This document shows, in pieces, positions 14,946 through 23,353 of a stretch of 64,000 nt of DNA (position 1 is its first letter; every line of letters starts with the position of its first letter). Origin of the DNA: UBA10329 sp964500205 (GTDB lineage: Bacteria; Bacteroidota; Bacteroidia; UBA10329); contig CAZCNS010000002.1 in assembly GCA_964500205.1 (NCBI GenBank), forward strand, positions 248,001 to 312,000. Reading direction: 5' to 3'. A model generated the notes under the pieces. That model had not been told where the DNA came from, did not search any database, and saw nothing but the letters and a program-made list of their open reading frames with translations. A program made the translations under genes and the position numbers.

Positions 14946-17555
14946 ATGATGAACCGACTGTTGATTCTTCTACTACTGTTTGCGTTCCAGCTGGATGCTC
15001 GGGCCACACACAACCGCGCTGGCGAAATCACCTACGAGCACCTTGGGGGACTCACCTTTCGCGCCACCATCACGACCTACACCGTGCCTGAGAGCCCTGC
15101 CGATCGCCCTTGGCTTCCGCTCAATTGGGGCGATGGAACCATTGATACCGTGTTCCGAAGTAACGGAGGCGGCAACGGAGAGGTCATTGTTGATGGAGTG
15201 AAGAAAAACCTTTACACCGCGACACACACCTATCCGAGTGCCTCGACTTACGTGCTTTCGATGGAAGACCCCAATCGGAACGCGGGAATTCAGAATATCC
15301 CTAACTCAGTGAATGTGGTCTTCTACATTGAGACCACGCTCACTATCAGCCCTTTCTTCGGTTCAAACAGTACTCCTGTGTTGCTGAATCCTCCGATAGA
15401 TGATGCCTGTGTGAATCGCAGGTATATCCACAACCCTGGGGCATACGACCCCGATGGCGATAGCCTCAGCTATGAATTGGTGGCGTGCATGTGGGAGTTG
15501 GGTGAAGCTATTCCCGGCTACATCTTTTACCCGACAGTGACCATCAATCCTGTGACAGGCGACCTTGTTTGGGACACACCTGTGCAGCAGGGAGAGTACA
15601 ATTTTGCCATACGCATCAATGAATGGCGCAGGCCTGATGGTTCTGACCAGTATGCATTGATGGGTTATGTGATCCGCGATATGCAGGTGACCGTGCTGCC
15701 CTGCCAGAATGAGCCTCCAATCGTCACATCAGTGGATGAGATATGCGTGGAAGTGGGTGACACGCTTATTTTTCCAGTTTACGCTTGGGATCAAGATGGT
15801 GACGGAGTTATCTTGACCGCTACTGGAGGGCCACTGATCAATACTGTCTCCAATGCCACGTTTATGCAGCCGGTAGTCGCTCAAAATTCAGACACGGCCG
15901 TGAGCACATTCCGTTGGATACCTCAATGCGGGAATGTGCAGCTACAGCCTTTCACCATGCTTTTTCGAGCAATAGACAACCCACCTACGAACGACATCGC
16001 ACTAACGGATTATCACACTACGTTCATCACAGTGGTAGCCCCATCACCGAAAAACCCTACAGCCGAAGCACAAGGGAACAGCATCAACCTGAGCTGGGAT
16101 GCGAGCGTCTGCGAGACTGCGTCATGCTATCGGATATATCGAAGAGTGGAACAGTACGGCTTTGTTCCTGACACGTGTGAAACAGGTGTCCCTTCCTACA
16201 CAGGTTACACTCTGATAGGCACCACAAGCGAGCTGAACTCGACCACCTTCACTGATACGGATCTCGGCTCAGGCATACAATATTGTTATATGGTCGTGGC
16301 CTGTTTTCCCGATGGTGCAGAAAGCTATGCCAGTGAAGAGTTCTGTGCTGTGCTAAATCGCGACCTGCCCATCATCACCAATGTGAGCATCCGCGAGACG
16401 GACGAGATCAACGGTTCGTTGGAGGTGGTGTGGAGCAGACCGACCGAATTGGACACCGCGCTGATCAAAGGTCCATACGAGTATCGCGTCTTTCGCTCGG
16501 ATGTAACCGCTCCTGCTGATTTCCAGCTGATTGAAACGAAATTCGGTCTCAACGACACCGTCTTTATTGATACCCTGATCGACACCCGCGCGTTGGAGTT
16601 CTACTACCGGATTGAACTGTTCAACGATGAACCAGGCAATACCTTCAGCGTGGGTTACAGCAACCTGGCCTCCTCGGTCTATCTCATCCCCATCGGTGTG
16701 GATAACGAGGTGGTTCTTACATGGGATGAGCAGGTCCCTTGGATCAACGACATGTACGAAATATACCTCGTGGATGAGTCCGAGAACCTGACACTGCTCG
16801 ATACGGCCTATGAGAAAGGATATATCCACGGCCCAGTGGCAAACGGGGTGGAGCTCTGCTTCCGCATCCGTAGCATCGGGCGTTACTCTGCCGAAGGACT
16901 TATCGACCCGATCTACAACTGGTCGCAAATCGCCTGTGCTACGCCCACCGACTCTTTCCCCCCATGTGCCCAGATCATTAACATAGCGCGCGACTGTGAG
17001 CTCGATAAGAACGAACTGACTTGGTCTGAACCTGAAGGATGTCCCAATGATATTGTGGAGTTCCGTGTGTATCACACCGCGACTTTCGGAGGCGAGCTTC
17101 AGCTGATACAAACAATCACCGACCCCGGTGTGCGCACCTTCCTTCACGAGAATCTCGAATCAGTGGCGGGATGCTACGCTATAGTAGCTGTGGACTCCTT
17201 TATGAACGTGAGCGCGGCTGATACTTTTTGTATAGACAACTGCACCGACTATTGGCTACCGAACGTCTTCACACCGGGAGGTGACGGCTTCAACGATTTC
17301 CTTGTGCCAGGGGCGAACAAGTATGTGGAAAGCGTGGACATTAAGATCTATAATCGATGGGGTATCCTGCTTTTTGAGACCAATGACCCAGAGATCAACT
17401 GGGACGGCACCTACAGTGTGACGGGTGCTGAGGTGCCTGATGGTGTGTACTACTACACTGCCGTAATCAATGAGGTCCGCCTACAAGGCATCGTTCCGAG
17501 AAATCTTCACGGATTCGTACACCTTATTCGCAACAACATCCCTCCCGCCAACTAA
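14946..17555 (+). CDS. large secreted protein with T9SS type-B C-terminal domain
   Basis: The 869-residue product has a signal peptide (MMNRLLILLLLFAFQL), then ATHNRAGEITYEHLGGLTF, the opening typical of Bacteroidota gliding-motility-associated proteins. The middle holds cadherin/PKD-like segments with Asp-rich turns (AYDPDGDSLSY, AWDQDGDGVI) and several fibronectin-III-like modules that carry Cys pairs. Residues about 768-869 (DYWLPNVFTPGGDGFND, IYNRWGILLFE, PDGVYYYTAVI) are the type-B sorting domain that directs export by the type IX system. An extracellular adhesin or matrix role is inferred. ribE starts 5 bp downstream. Confidence 0.87.
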   Translation: MMNRLLILLLLFAFQLDARATHNRAGEITYEHLGGLTFRATITTYTVPESPADRPWLPLNWGDGTIDTVFRSNGGGNGEVIVDGVKKNLYTATHTYPSASTYVLSMEDPNRNAGIQNIPNSVNVVFYIETTLTISPFFGSNSTPVLLNPPIDDACVNRRYIHNPGAYDPDGDSLSYELVACMWELGEAIPGYIFYPTVTINPVTGDLVWDTPVQQGEYNFAIRINEWRRPDGSDQYALMGYVIRDMQVTVLPCQNEPPIVTSVDEICVEVGDTLIFPVYAWDQDGDGVILTATGGPLINTVSNATFMQPVVAQNSDTAVSTFRWIPQCGNVQLQPFTMLFRAIDNPPTNDIALTDYHTTFITVVAPSPKNPTAEAQGNSINLSWDASVCETASCYRIYRRVEQYGFVPDTCETGVPSYTGYTLIGTTSELNSTTFTDTDLGSGIQYCYMVVACFPDGAESYASEEFCAVLNRDLPIITNVSIRETDEINGSLEVVWSRPTELDTALIKGPYEYRVFRSDVTAPADFQLIETKFGLNDTVFIDTLIDTRALEFYYRIELFNDEPGNTFSVGYSNLASSVYLIPIGVDNEVVLTWDEQVPWINDMYEIYLVDESENLTLLDTAYEKGYIHGPVANGVELCFRIRSIGRYSAEGLIDPIYNWSQIACATPTDSFPPCAQIINIARDCELDKNELTWSEPEGCPNDIVEFRVYHTATFGGELQLIQTITDPGVRTFLHENLESVAGCYAIVAVDSFMNVSAADTFCIDNCTDYWLPNVFTPGGDGFNDFLVPGANKYVESVDIKIYNRWGILLFETNDPEINWDGTYSVTGAEVPDGVYYYTAVINEVRLQGIVPRNLHGFVHLIRNNIPPAN

Positions 17556-17560
17556 CAGGC

Positions 17561-18148
17561 ATGTTCACAGGAATCATAGAAGCATTGGGCACGGTAGAAA
17601 AACTGGCCTCGGATGGAGGGAACGTTCACATTACCGTTTCAAGCCCGATAAGCAGTGAATTGAAAATCGACCAGAGCGTGTCCCACAATGGGGTCTGTCT
17701 CACAGTGGTCTCTCTGGGAGATGGAACACATACAGTCACCGCCATCGCAGAGACGCTTCGCAAAACCGACATCAGCACCTGGGAAAAAGGCGACATTGTC
17801 AACCTTGAGCGTTGCATGCCAGCTCATGGCCGTTTTGACGGGCACATTGTACAGGGACATGTTGACGGCCTTGGCAAAGTGGTCTCCATCGAAGAGGAGA
17901 ATGGCAGTTGGTTGTTCAACTTCGTACATGATAAGGGCACCGACTTCACTGTAGAGAAAGGTTCCATCTGCGTGAATGGAACGAGCCTCACCGCATTCAA
18001 CACTTCGGACACTGGCTTCTCAGTAGCCATCATCCCCTACACCTACGAGCACACCTGCTTTCACCGCCTACGCGAGGGGGACACTGTGAACTTGGAGTTC
18101 GATATCATTGGGAAATATGTGGCGAGGATGATGAATGCCCGCAAATGA
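17561..18148 (+). CDS. ribE: riboflavin synthase, alpha subunit
   Basis: This enzyme dismutates two 6,7-dimethyl-8-ribityllumazine molecules to riboflavin. The 195-residue product has the two repeated lumazine-binding halves: MFTGIIEALGTVE, NGVCLTVV and GRFDGHIVQGHVDGLG in the first and second segments, and the matching NGTSLTAF with IPYTYEHTCF later. Length is normal. It follows the T9SS gene by 5 bp and ends at a bidirectional terminator. Confidence 0.96.
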   Translation: MFTGIIEALGTVEKLASDGGNVHITVSSPISSELKIDQSVSHNGVCLTVVSLGDGTHTVTAIAETLRKTDISTWEKGDIVNLERCMPAHGRFDGHIVQGHVDGLGKVVSIEEENGSWLFNFVHDKGTDFTVEKGSICVNGTSLTAFNTSDTGFSVAIIPYTYEHTCFHRLREGDTVNLEFDIIGKYVARMMNARK

Positions 18149-18167
18149 GTTTGATTCGTTCGAATGG

Positions 18168-18203
18168 AAAAGCCCCTTGAAGCGGTCGCTTCAAGGGGCT
18201 TTT
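18168..18203. terminator. bidirectional terminator between ribE and the collagen-like gene
   Basis: A perfect 14-bp stem, 18171-18184 with 18187-18200, is flanked by AAA on the left and TTTTT on the right, so it can stop transcription of both convergent genes. Confidence 0.85.
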
Positions 18204-18220
18204 TCTCAACTAAAGATCAC

Positions 18221-19894
18221 TCAATTCTTACCTTGAATCTGAGCCTCCAATGCTTTGATGCGAGCATCCTGCTCCTTTATAGCCTCCACAAGGGCGGGGA
18301 TAAGTGACATGTAATCCACCACACTGTACAAGTCATCCTTCATCTCTGGCGCGGTACCATTCACACCTGCAGCAGATTTGGAACGCTCTGGGATGCTTTT
18401 CTTTGAAACCAAATCTGGGAAAACTTCCTGAAGTTCTTGAGCCATAAAGCCCATGTACGACTTTTGATTCTGATTGTCCTTGTAATTGTAAGTGTAGGTT
18501 TTCAGAGATAGTATTCGCTCAAGCGCGTTTGTCAATGGGGCAACGTTCGTTTTCAACCTTGAGTCTGACAACACTATGAATCCTCCATCCTGAACACCGA
18601 CATCACCTACAAAGAGCCCACCCCAACCAGTGTAACCCACAGGGGTGGGAATCTGTCCAAAGATGCCTACGGATTCAGAGCTATTACTGATGCCTGCAAC
18701 GGCATTACCTGCGCCTGTTGCTGGAATATGCACACCATAGACCCCAAGTCCCGTGACACCATTGGTAGCACCTCCCAAGGCATTGAAAGTACCAGAGACC
18801 TCGCCAAGAAGGGCAGAACCTGTAGCATTGCTGTTGTTGAATGCCGCGAGATAATCATTGGCAAAGTTGGACGTCACATGCAACCTGTAGGCGGGAGTGT
18901 TGGTAAAAATACCCACATTGGTACCGTTATCAAAAATCTGGCTACAGACCGCTCCTGAGCCGTCCGTCTTCAAAATCAGGTTTGGAGTGCCACATCCAAC
19001 TGGGCCTGTGGCACCAGTTACACCGGTAGGACCTGTGATTCCTGCAGCACCAGTTGGGCCTGCGGCACCGGGAGCTCCAGTAGGACCAGTAGACCCTGCG
19101 GCACCGGCAGCGCCCGCTGGACCTGCAGGTCCAGTAGCACCTGCCGCTCCAGCTGGACCAGCAGGGCCGGTGGCACCGGCTGCACCTGCAGGACCTGTCG
19201 GGCCTGCCGCACCGGCCGGACCTGTCGGGCCAACAGCACCATCATTCCCATTCAAACCATTGCTACCGGTAGGACCCGTTGGACCGGGAGTACCGCCACC
19301 AGCAGGAATATTCACCGTATTTCCGTCAGAAATGGACAGGTCCCCACTGTTCGAATCGTAAGTCAATGTCTGAATTGAACCGCCTGGACCCGTGGGGCCA
19401 GTAGCTCCGGTAGGTCCCGTCAGACCATTCTGTCCATTGGCACCGGTAGGGCCTGGAGCACCAGCGGGGCCTGGCTGCCCATCTGCACCCGCAGGGCCAG
19501 CTGGGCCTGTTGGACCTGGAGCACCAGGCGCACCATTGTTGCCTGCAGGACCGGTAGGGCCGGTAACTCCGACACCGCCTTGACCGGGGGTCGGGAAGCA
19601 GACCCAATTCACCGGGTTGGCATTAGAGTTCCAATAGCAGAACTCACCAAGGTCCGTGTCATACACCAACAATCCATTGGCCGATGGAGGCAGGGTGGTG
19701 CCAGGGGGGTTGGCAATGGCAAAACGCTGAAGGGTGTTCAGCCTTGGTACCAACAGACCCTTGGAATCCGAGGATATATCCAGAATTGCACGAGGATTGG
19801 GGGTTGACGTGCCGATGCCGACATTGTCTGTCTGCGCCATGGCGGCTGAGAAACCGAACACTGAAAGCGCGAGGAGCGGTAACGATCTTTTCAC
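18221..19894 (-). CDS. collagen-like repeat protein with C-terminal S74 (endosialidase-type) chaperone domain
   Basis: The 557-residue product has a signal peptide (MKRSLPLLALSVFGFSAAMA), an N-terminal domain with NVGIGTSTPNPRAILDISS typical of Bacteroidota tail-fibre-like surface proteins, then Gly-X-Y triplets at about residues 106-296 rich in GPTGPAG and GAAGAAG. A non-collagen beta segment interrupts them at about 173-204. Residues about 440-557 contain SDSRLKTNV, FMAQELQEVFPDLV and a C-terminal coiled coil: the intramolecular chaperone of peptidase family S74, whose Ser in SDSRLK drives self-cleavage after trimerisation. A trimeric surface fibre is inferred. No sorting domain or lipobox is visible. 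Confidence 0.9.
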   Translation of the reverse strand: MKRSLPLLALSVFGFSAAMAQTDNVGIGTSTPNPRAILDISSDSKGLLVPRLNTLQRFAIANPPGTTLPPSANGLLVYDTDLGEFCYWNSNANPVNWVCFPTPGQGGVGVTGPTGPAGNNGAPGAPGPTGPAGPAGADGQPGPAGAPGPTGANGQNGLTGPTGATGPTGPGGSIQTLTYDSNSGDLSISDGNTVNIPAGGGTPGPTGPTGSNGLNGNDGAVGPTGPAGAAGPTGPAGAAGATGPAGPAGAAGATGPAGPAGAAGAAGSTGPTGAPGAAGPTGAAGITGPTGVTGATGPVGCGTPNLILKTDGSGAVCSQIFDNGTNVGIFTNTPAYRLHVTSNFANDYLAAFNNSNATGSALLGEVSGTFNALGGATNGVTGLGVYGVHIPATGAGNAVAGISNSSESVGIFGQIPTPVGYTGWGGLFVGDVGVQDGGFIVLSDSRLKTNVAPLTNALERILSLKTYTYNYKDNQNQKSYMGFMAQELQEVFPDLVSKKSIPERSKSAAGVNGTAPEMKDDLYSVVDYMSLIPALVEAIKEQDARIKALEAQIQGKN

Positions 19895-20030
19895 AGAGAG
19901 AGAATTTGAACGTTGAAATTAAGAGGTCAATTCAAGGGGTCGAATATAGTAATTACCACGAACATTGAACTTTGTCACTTGTGGCCGAAGTTACTTTTGA
20001 CAATTGGTCTTATCTCACCTCAAACGCAAG

Positions 20031-20876
20031 ATGCGACAATTTGCGCGAAACCTCGTTTACGGCAACTGGTGGGTAGCGTTTGGGGCCTCCCTGCTTGTGC
20101 AAATGACGCTCCGGGAATGCGGAGCGATGGGGCTTCATCTGTCGATTTCAACCTTCGTCTTGGGAGCAACCGTGATAGCCTATGGCATGAACATGTTGTC
20201 CGGAATTAATGAGCTTCGCAAGAGCGATACCCAATCCGTGCGGCATCATTGGTGCATGGCCAATGAACATCGGCTGAAGATGCATCTCGGTGCTGGAGGC
20301 GCTTTGGCCCTTGGTTCCATTTTCCTACTTCCCAGTATAGTTATTTTCATCCTGATTCCCGCGTTTGTTGTAACCTTATTATATGTAGCGCCTATTGTAA
20401 AGGGTATTCGTCTTCGCGAGGTAGGTCCGATGAAGATCGTCTGGGTGGCAACGGTATGGTCGGCTGTAACAGTGATACTACCTGCGCTCGGCTCGGGCTG
20501 CGGGCTCGGAACGGGAAGTATTGCCTCAATGGCGTTGGACCGTTGGCTGTTCATTTTCGCAATCACCGTCCCATTTGACATCCGAGACGTGGAGAACGAC
20601 CGCTCCAAGAGAATGCGCACGTTGCCACTGATGCTCGGGTTGCGCAGGTCAAAGGCCATTGCCATGTGTTCCATCGTCTGCTCACTGCTGGTAGTGTTTC
20701 ATCGGTATGACTGGGAACTGTCTTCAGAAACATTGGCCTACACTTTTGCAATGTTCATTTCGTCCATGCTAATAGCAAGGTCTGGTGATGGCCGCAGTGA
20801 GATGTACTATTCCTTTTGGCTGGAGGGTACTATGGTGCTTCTCGCGCTCTCTGTCATATCGGCAAGCACCCTGTAG
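20031..20876 (+). CDS. UbiA-family prenyltransferase-like membrane protein with incomplete active site
   Basis: The 281-residue polytopic membrane protein resembles UbiA prenyltransferases. The second Asp-rich motif, PFDIRDVENDRSKRMRTLP, is intact and in the expected position. The first motif, normally N-D-x-x-D-x-x-x-D, reads N-M-L-S-G-I-N-E-L and has lost the metal-binding aspartates. It may therefore be inactive or use another chemistry. The start at MRQFARNLVYGNWW is preferred; an ATG 27 bases upstream is possible. The gene stands between the collagen-like gene (divergent) and the iron operon. Confidence 0.75.
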   Translation: MRQFARNLVYGNWWVAFGASLLVQMTLRECGAMGLHLSISTFVLGATVIAYGMNMLSGINELRKSDTQSVRHHWCMANEHRLKMHLGAGGALALGSIFLLPSIVIFILIPAFVVTLLYVAPIVKGIRLREVGPMKIVWVATVWSAVTVILPALGSGCGLGTGSIASMALDRWLFIFAITVPFDIRDVENDRSKRMRTLPLMLGLRRSKAIAMCSIVCSLLVVFHRYDWELSSETLAYTFAMFISSMLIARSGDGRSEMYYSFWLEGTMVLLALSVISASTL

Positions 20877-20971
20877 GCCCACTTTCTACTTGAAAATCCC
20901 CTTTTGGTGGTAATTCAAATACCACTAACAGGGTATTGACACGCCATGATTCCGTGCCGTGATTTGCGGCC

Positions 20972-20994
20972 TAATTTAGAATCAGTCCAAATAA
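20972..20994. promoter_or_regulatory. dyad upstream of the iron-type operon, possible Fur-like operator
   Basis: ATTTAGA at 20974-20980 and TCCAAAT at 20986-20992 form an inverted repeat (six of seven) around a five-base centre, with flanking A/T that extends the symmetry. It lies 12 bases before the ATG of the DUF4856 gene. AT-rich dyads of this shape regulate iron genes in related bacteria; binding here is inference. Confidence 0.35.
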
Positions 20995-21005
20995 ACATAA
21001 CCAAC

Positions 21006-22139
21006 ATGAACCACTACAAACTACCAGTCTTGGGCCTCATGGCTGCTTCAGTCCTCATGTTCGCGGGATGCGAGAAAGACGATGACCCGATCAACGAACT
21101 CGAAGTTCCCTCCACCTACGTCTTTGAGCGCAATGGCAGCTCGTCTGTCTCCTACACGGGCCAGACCAACCGTATGGATATGCTGGCACAGTTGACCAAC
21201 CTGATGAAGACCGCAAATACACTCGGAAATGCTCCGCTTGACGCACAACAATTGTTGAACATGTTCCGAAATGAGAACAACCCGTTCCCCCAATCCTACG
21301 AGCAGAAATTGTCTGACAAGTGTTTCCCCAATGATGTTGCCATGTTTGAGGCTTGGCTTCAGGAACTTGCAGAGAACAGTGCAGTGCAGCAGCCCGCCTC
21401 TGAGGGCAATGCGGGAGTGCTGGTAGAGGGCAGTAGCGACCCTACCACTGGCTACATAGTGAACGAGAATGGAATCGAGATCATTCAGCTTGTGGAAAAA
21501 GGGTTGATGGGTGCCGTGTTCTACTACCAGGCCATGGAGCTTTATCTTTCAACAGACCGCATGGGAACAACCGGTAACGATGAGTTAGTCGAAGGAGAAA
21601 ACTACACGAACATGGAACATTGGTTCGATGAGGCTTTCGGCTACTTCGGAGCTACGGTAGACTATCCTGCGAGCCCTGCTGATGACCGGTATTGGGCAAG
21701 ATACGCCAACTCGCGTAGCAATGGGCTTTATCCAGGCATCAACGAAGAAATCTCTCTGGCATTCAGGACTGCGCGTGCAGCCATCACAGCCAAAGATTAT
21801 GTTGCTCGCGATGAGGCGATACGCGACATCCAGGAAAAATGGGCCATCGTTTCGGCCAGCACAGCAATAGACTACTTACTGCGGTCATTGAGCACTACGG
21901 GAGTTGCCACTTACGTCAAACACCATGCGTTAAGCGAATACCTCGCCTTCAGCATGTCTCTCAAGTATCACTTCAACGGTGGGAACTCCAAGTTCCCCCC
22001 GTTCTACAACTACGCGAAAATTGAGGAGGCACTCGCCATAATAGGCCCGGAGACCAATCTCTATCAGGTGGGTGATGCGGAGATCAATCAGGCGATCGCC
22101 AAGATCAAAGAAGCATTCCCTGCCGGGGTAATCAAGTAA
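21006..22139 (+). CDS. DUF4856 lipoprotein
   Basis: This 377-residue lipoprotein starts MNHYKLPVLGLMAASVLMF with the lipobox end FAGC. It shows the DUF4856 pattern: VPSTYVFERNGSSSVSYTGQ, TNRMDMLAQLTNLMKTANT, FLDPNNP-like MFRNENNPF, YYQAMELYL and NMEHWFDEAFGYFG, and a helical C-terminal half. It is probably an outer-membrane-anchored protein of an iron-uptake locus, since DUF4856 proteins usually neighbour imelysins. It heads the operon with imelysin, HTTM protein and TonB receptor. An upstream ATG at 20946 is ignored because the signal peptide starts at 21006. Confidence 0.85.
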   Translation: MNHYKLPVLGLMAASVLMFAGCEKDDDPINELEVPSTYVFERNGSSSVSYTGQTNRMDMLAQLTNLMKTANTLGNAPLDAQQLLNMFRNENNPFPQSYEQKLSDKCFPNDVAMFEAWLQELAENSAVQQPASEGNAGVLVEGSSDPTTGYIVNENGIEIIQLVEKGLMGAVFYYQAMELYLSTDRMGTTGNDELVEGENYTNMEHWFDEAFGYFGATVDYPASPADDRYWARYANSRSNGLYPGINEEISLAFRTARAAITAKDYVARDEAIRDIQEKWAIVSASTAIDYLLRSLSTTGVATYVKHHALSEYLAFSMSLKYHFNGGNSKFPPFYNYAKIEEALAIIGPETNLYQVGDAEINQAIAKIKEAFPAGVIK

Positions 22140-22240
22140 TTTGTCGGTGAGCCTTGAGATACTGCCGAAACATTGACCCTTGTCAGCCCTAGGGCAGTTT
22201 CTATACGAGTGCTTTGCAAGCCGTTTTGAAAAATAAACTG

Positions 22241-23353
22241 ATGATGAAACTGAGAAATCTCCTGCCTGTGTTCGTGATTGCGGCCCTTGCCAGCGGATGC
22301 GACACCGAAACCAATGATGCAAACTGCGACTTCGATGCGCAGGCAATGCGTGAAAATTATGCTGACAACATCATTGCGCCCGCCTTTTCCGATTGGACTG
22401 CAAGTACAGCCGACCTGAAACAAAAGGCCGATGATTTTGCGACAACGCAGGATGCCAGCAGCCTTACTGCTCTTCGCGCAGCATTTATTTCATCGTACAA
22501 AGACTTCCAACATGCTTCTCCCTTTGCCATCGGGTCGGGCATCATCAATGGAATGGCATTCCGCGATTTCGTGAACACGTTCCCCACCAACGTGGGGCTG
22601 ATCAACAACTACGTGGCCGCTGGCACGGTGGATGCGGCACAGAACCCAAACTCCACCGTAGGCTATCCCGCCCTCGATTTCCTTCTGTTCGGAGTGCCCG
22701 GAACCAGCGAGGCGGAGGTTCTTGGCTTGTTTACCACTGGCGATGATGCGGCCAACCGCAAAGCATACGTGGTCTCGCTCTCAGAGCGTATCCACGCCAT
22801 TGCCACACAGGTCAACGATGGCTGGAGCGGCTTTCGGATCACGTTTGTCAACAGCCCAGGAAGTGGCGAAGGCAGCGCATTAGAGCAACTGGCGAACCAG
22901 TTCAACCGCGACATGGAGAATCTCAAGAACTTCAAATTGAAGATTCCTTTGGGAAAATTCAACGGTGGTGTGGTGCTTCCAGCGCAGGTCGAGGCCTACT
23001 ATTCTGGTGCATCCGCAGAATTGGCAAATGAGCAACTCACGGCCTTGCGTAACATGTATCTCGGTGTGGGAAGTAATGGGTCAGACGGCCTCGGGCTAGA
23101 TGATTACCTCGAATGCCTCAAGGCGGGTGCAGACAGTGACGGCCTGCTATCAGAGGCCATTCGCAATCAGCTTCAAGCCATCGTGGAGGCGTTCAATCTT
23201 CTGCAAGACCCTCTTTCCGAACAATTGGTGAGCAACAAGCCAGTAGTGGACGATGCACATACACAGCTGCAGATGCTGATCCCGCTGACCAAACGCGAGA
23301 TGTCGGGCGCACTGGGCGTTCAGGTCACTTATCAGAGCAATGACGGAGACTGA
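22241..23353 (+). CDS. imelysin-family lipoprotein
   Basis: The 370-residue product begins MMKLRNLLPVFVIAALASGC, a lipoprotein signal. The body is the helical imelysin (M75) fold, with NYADNIIAPAFSDW, GFRITFVNSPGSGEGSALEQ and a C-terminal LQMLIPLTKREMSGALGVQVTY. The family motif GxHxxE reads V-G-Y-P-A-L-D-F-L-L-F-G, so His and Glu are replaced, as in the iron-locus branch of the family. It is probably an iron-regulated periplasmic or outer-membrane protein, not a peptidase. The stop overlaps the HTTM start (TGATG). MKLRN at 22244 is an equivalent start. Confidence 0.85.
   Translation: MMKLRNLLPVFVIAALASGCDTETNDANCDFDAQAMRENYADNIIAPAFSDWTASTADLKQKADDFATTQDASSLTALRAAFISSYKDFQHASPFAIGSGIINGMAFRDFVNTFPTNVGLINNYVAAGTVDAAQNPNSTVGYPALDFLLFGVPGTSEAEVLGLFTTGDDAANRKAYVVSLSERIHAIATQVNDGWSGFRITFVNSPGSGEGSALEQLANQFNRDMENLKNFKLKIPLGKFNGGVVLPAQVEAYYSGASAELANEQLTALRNMYLGVGSNGSDGLGLDDYLECLKAGADSDGLLSEAIRNQLQAIVEAFNLLQDPLSEQLVSNKPVVDDAHTQLQMLIPLTKREMSGALGVQVTYQSNDGD

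Noticed and set aside
16353..17147. A 264-codon minus-strand frame inside the T9SS type-B gene
   Set aside because: No domain, signal peptide or start context; it is the shadow of a long, well-supported gene.
18897..19361. Pro-rich plus-strand frame opposite the collagen-like gene
   Set aside because: It is the complement of Gly-X-Y codons. The minus-strand frame has a signal peptide and an S74 domain.
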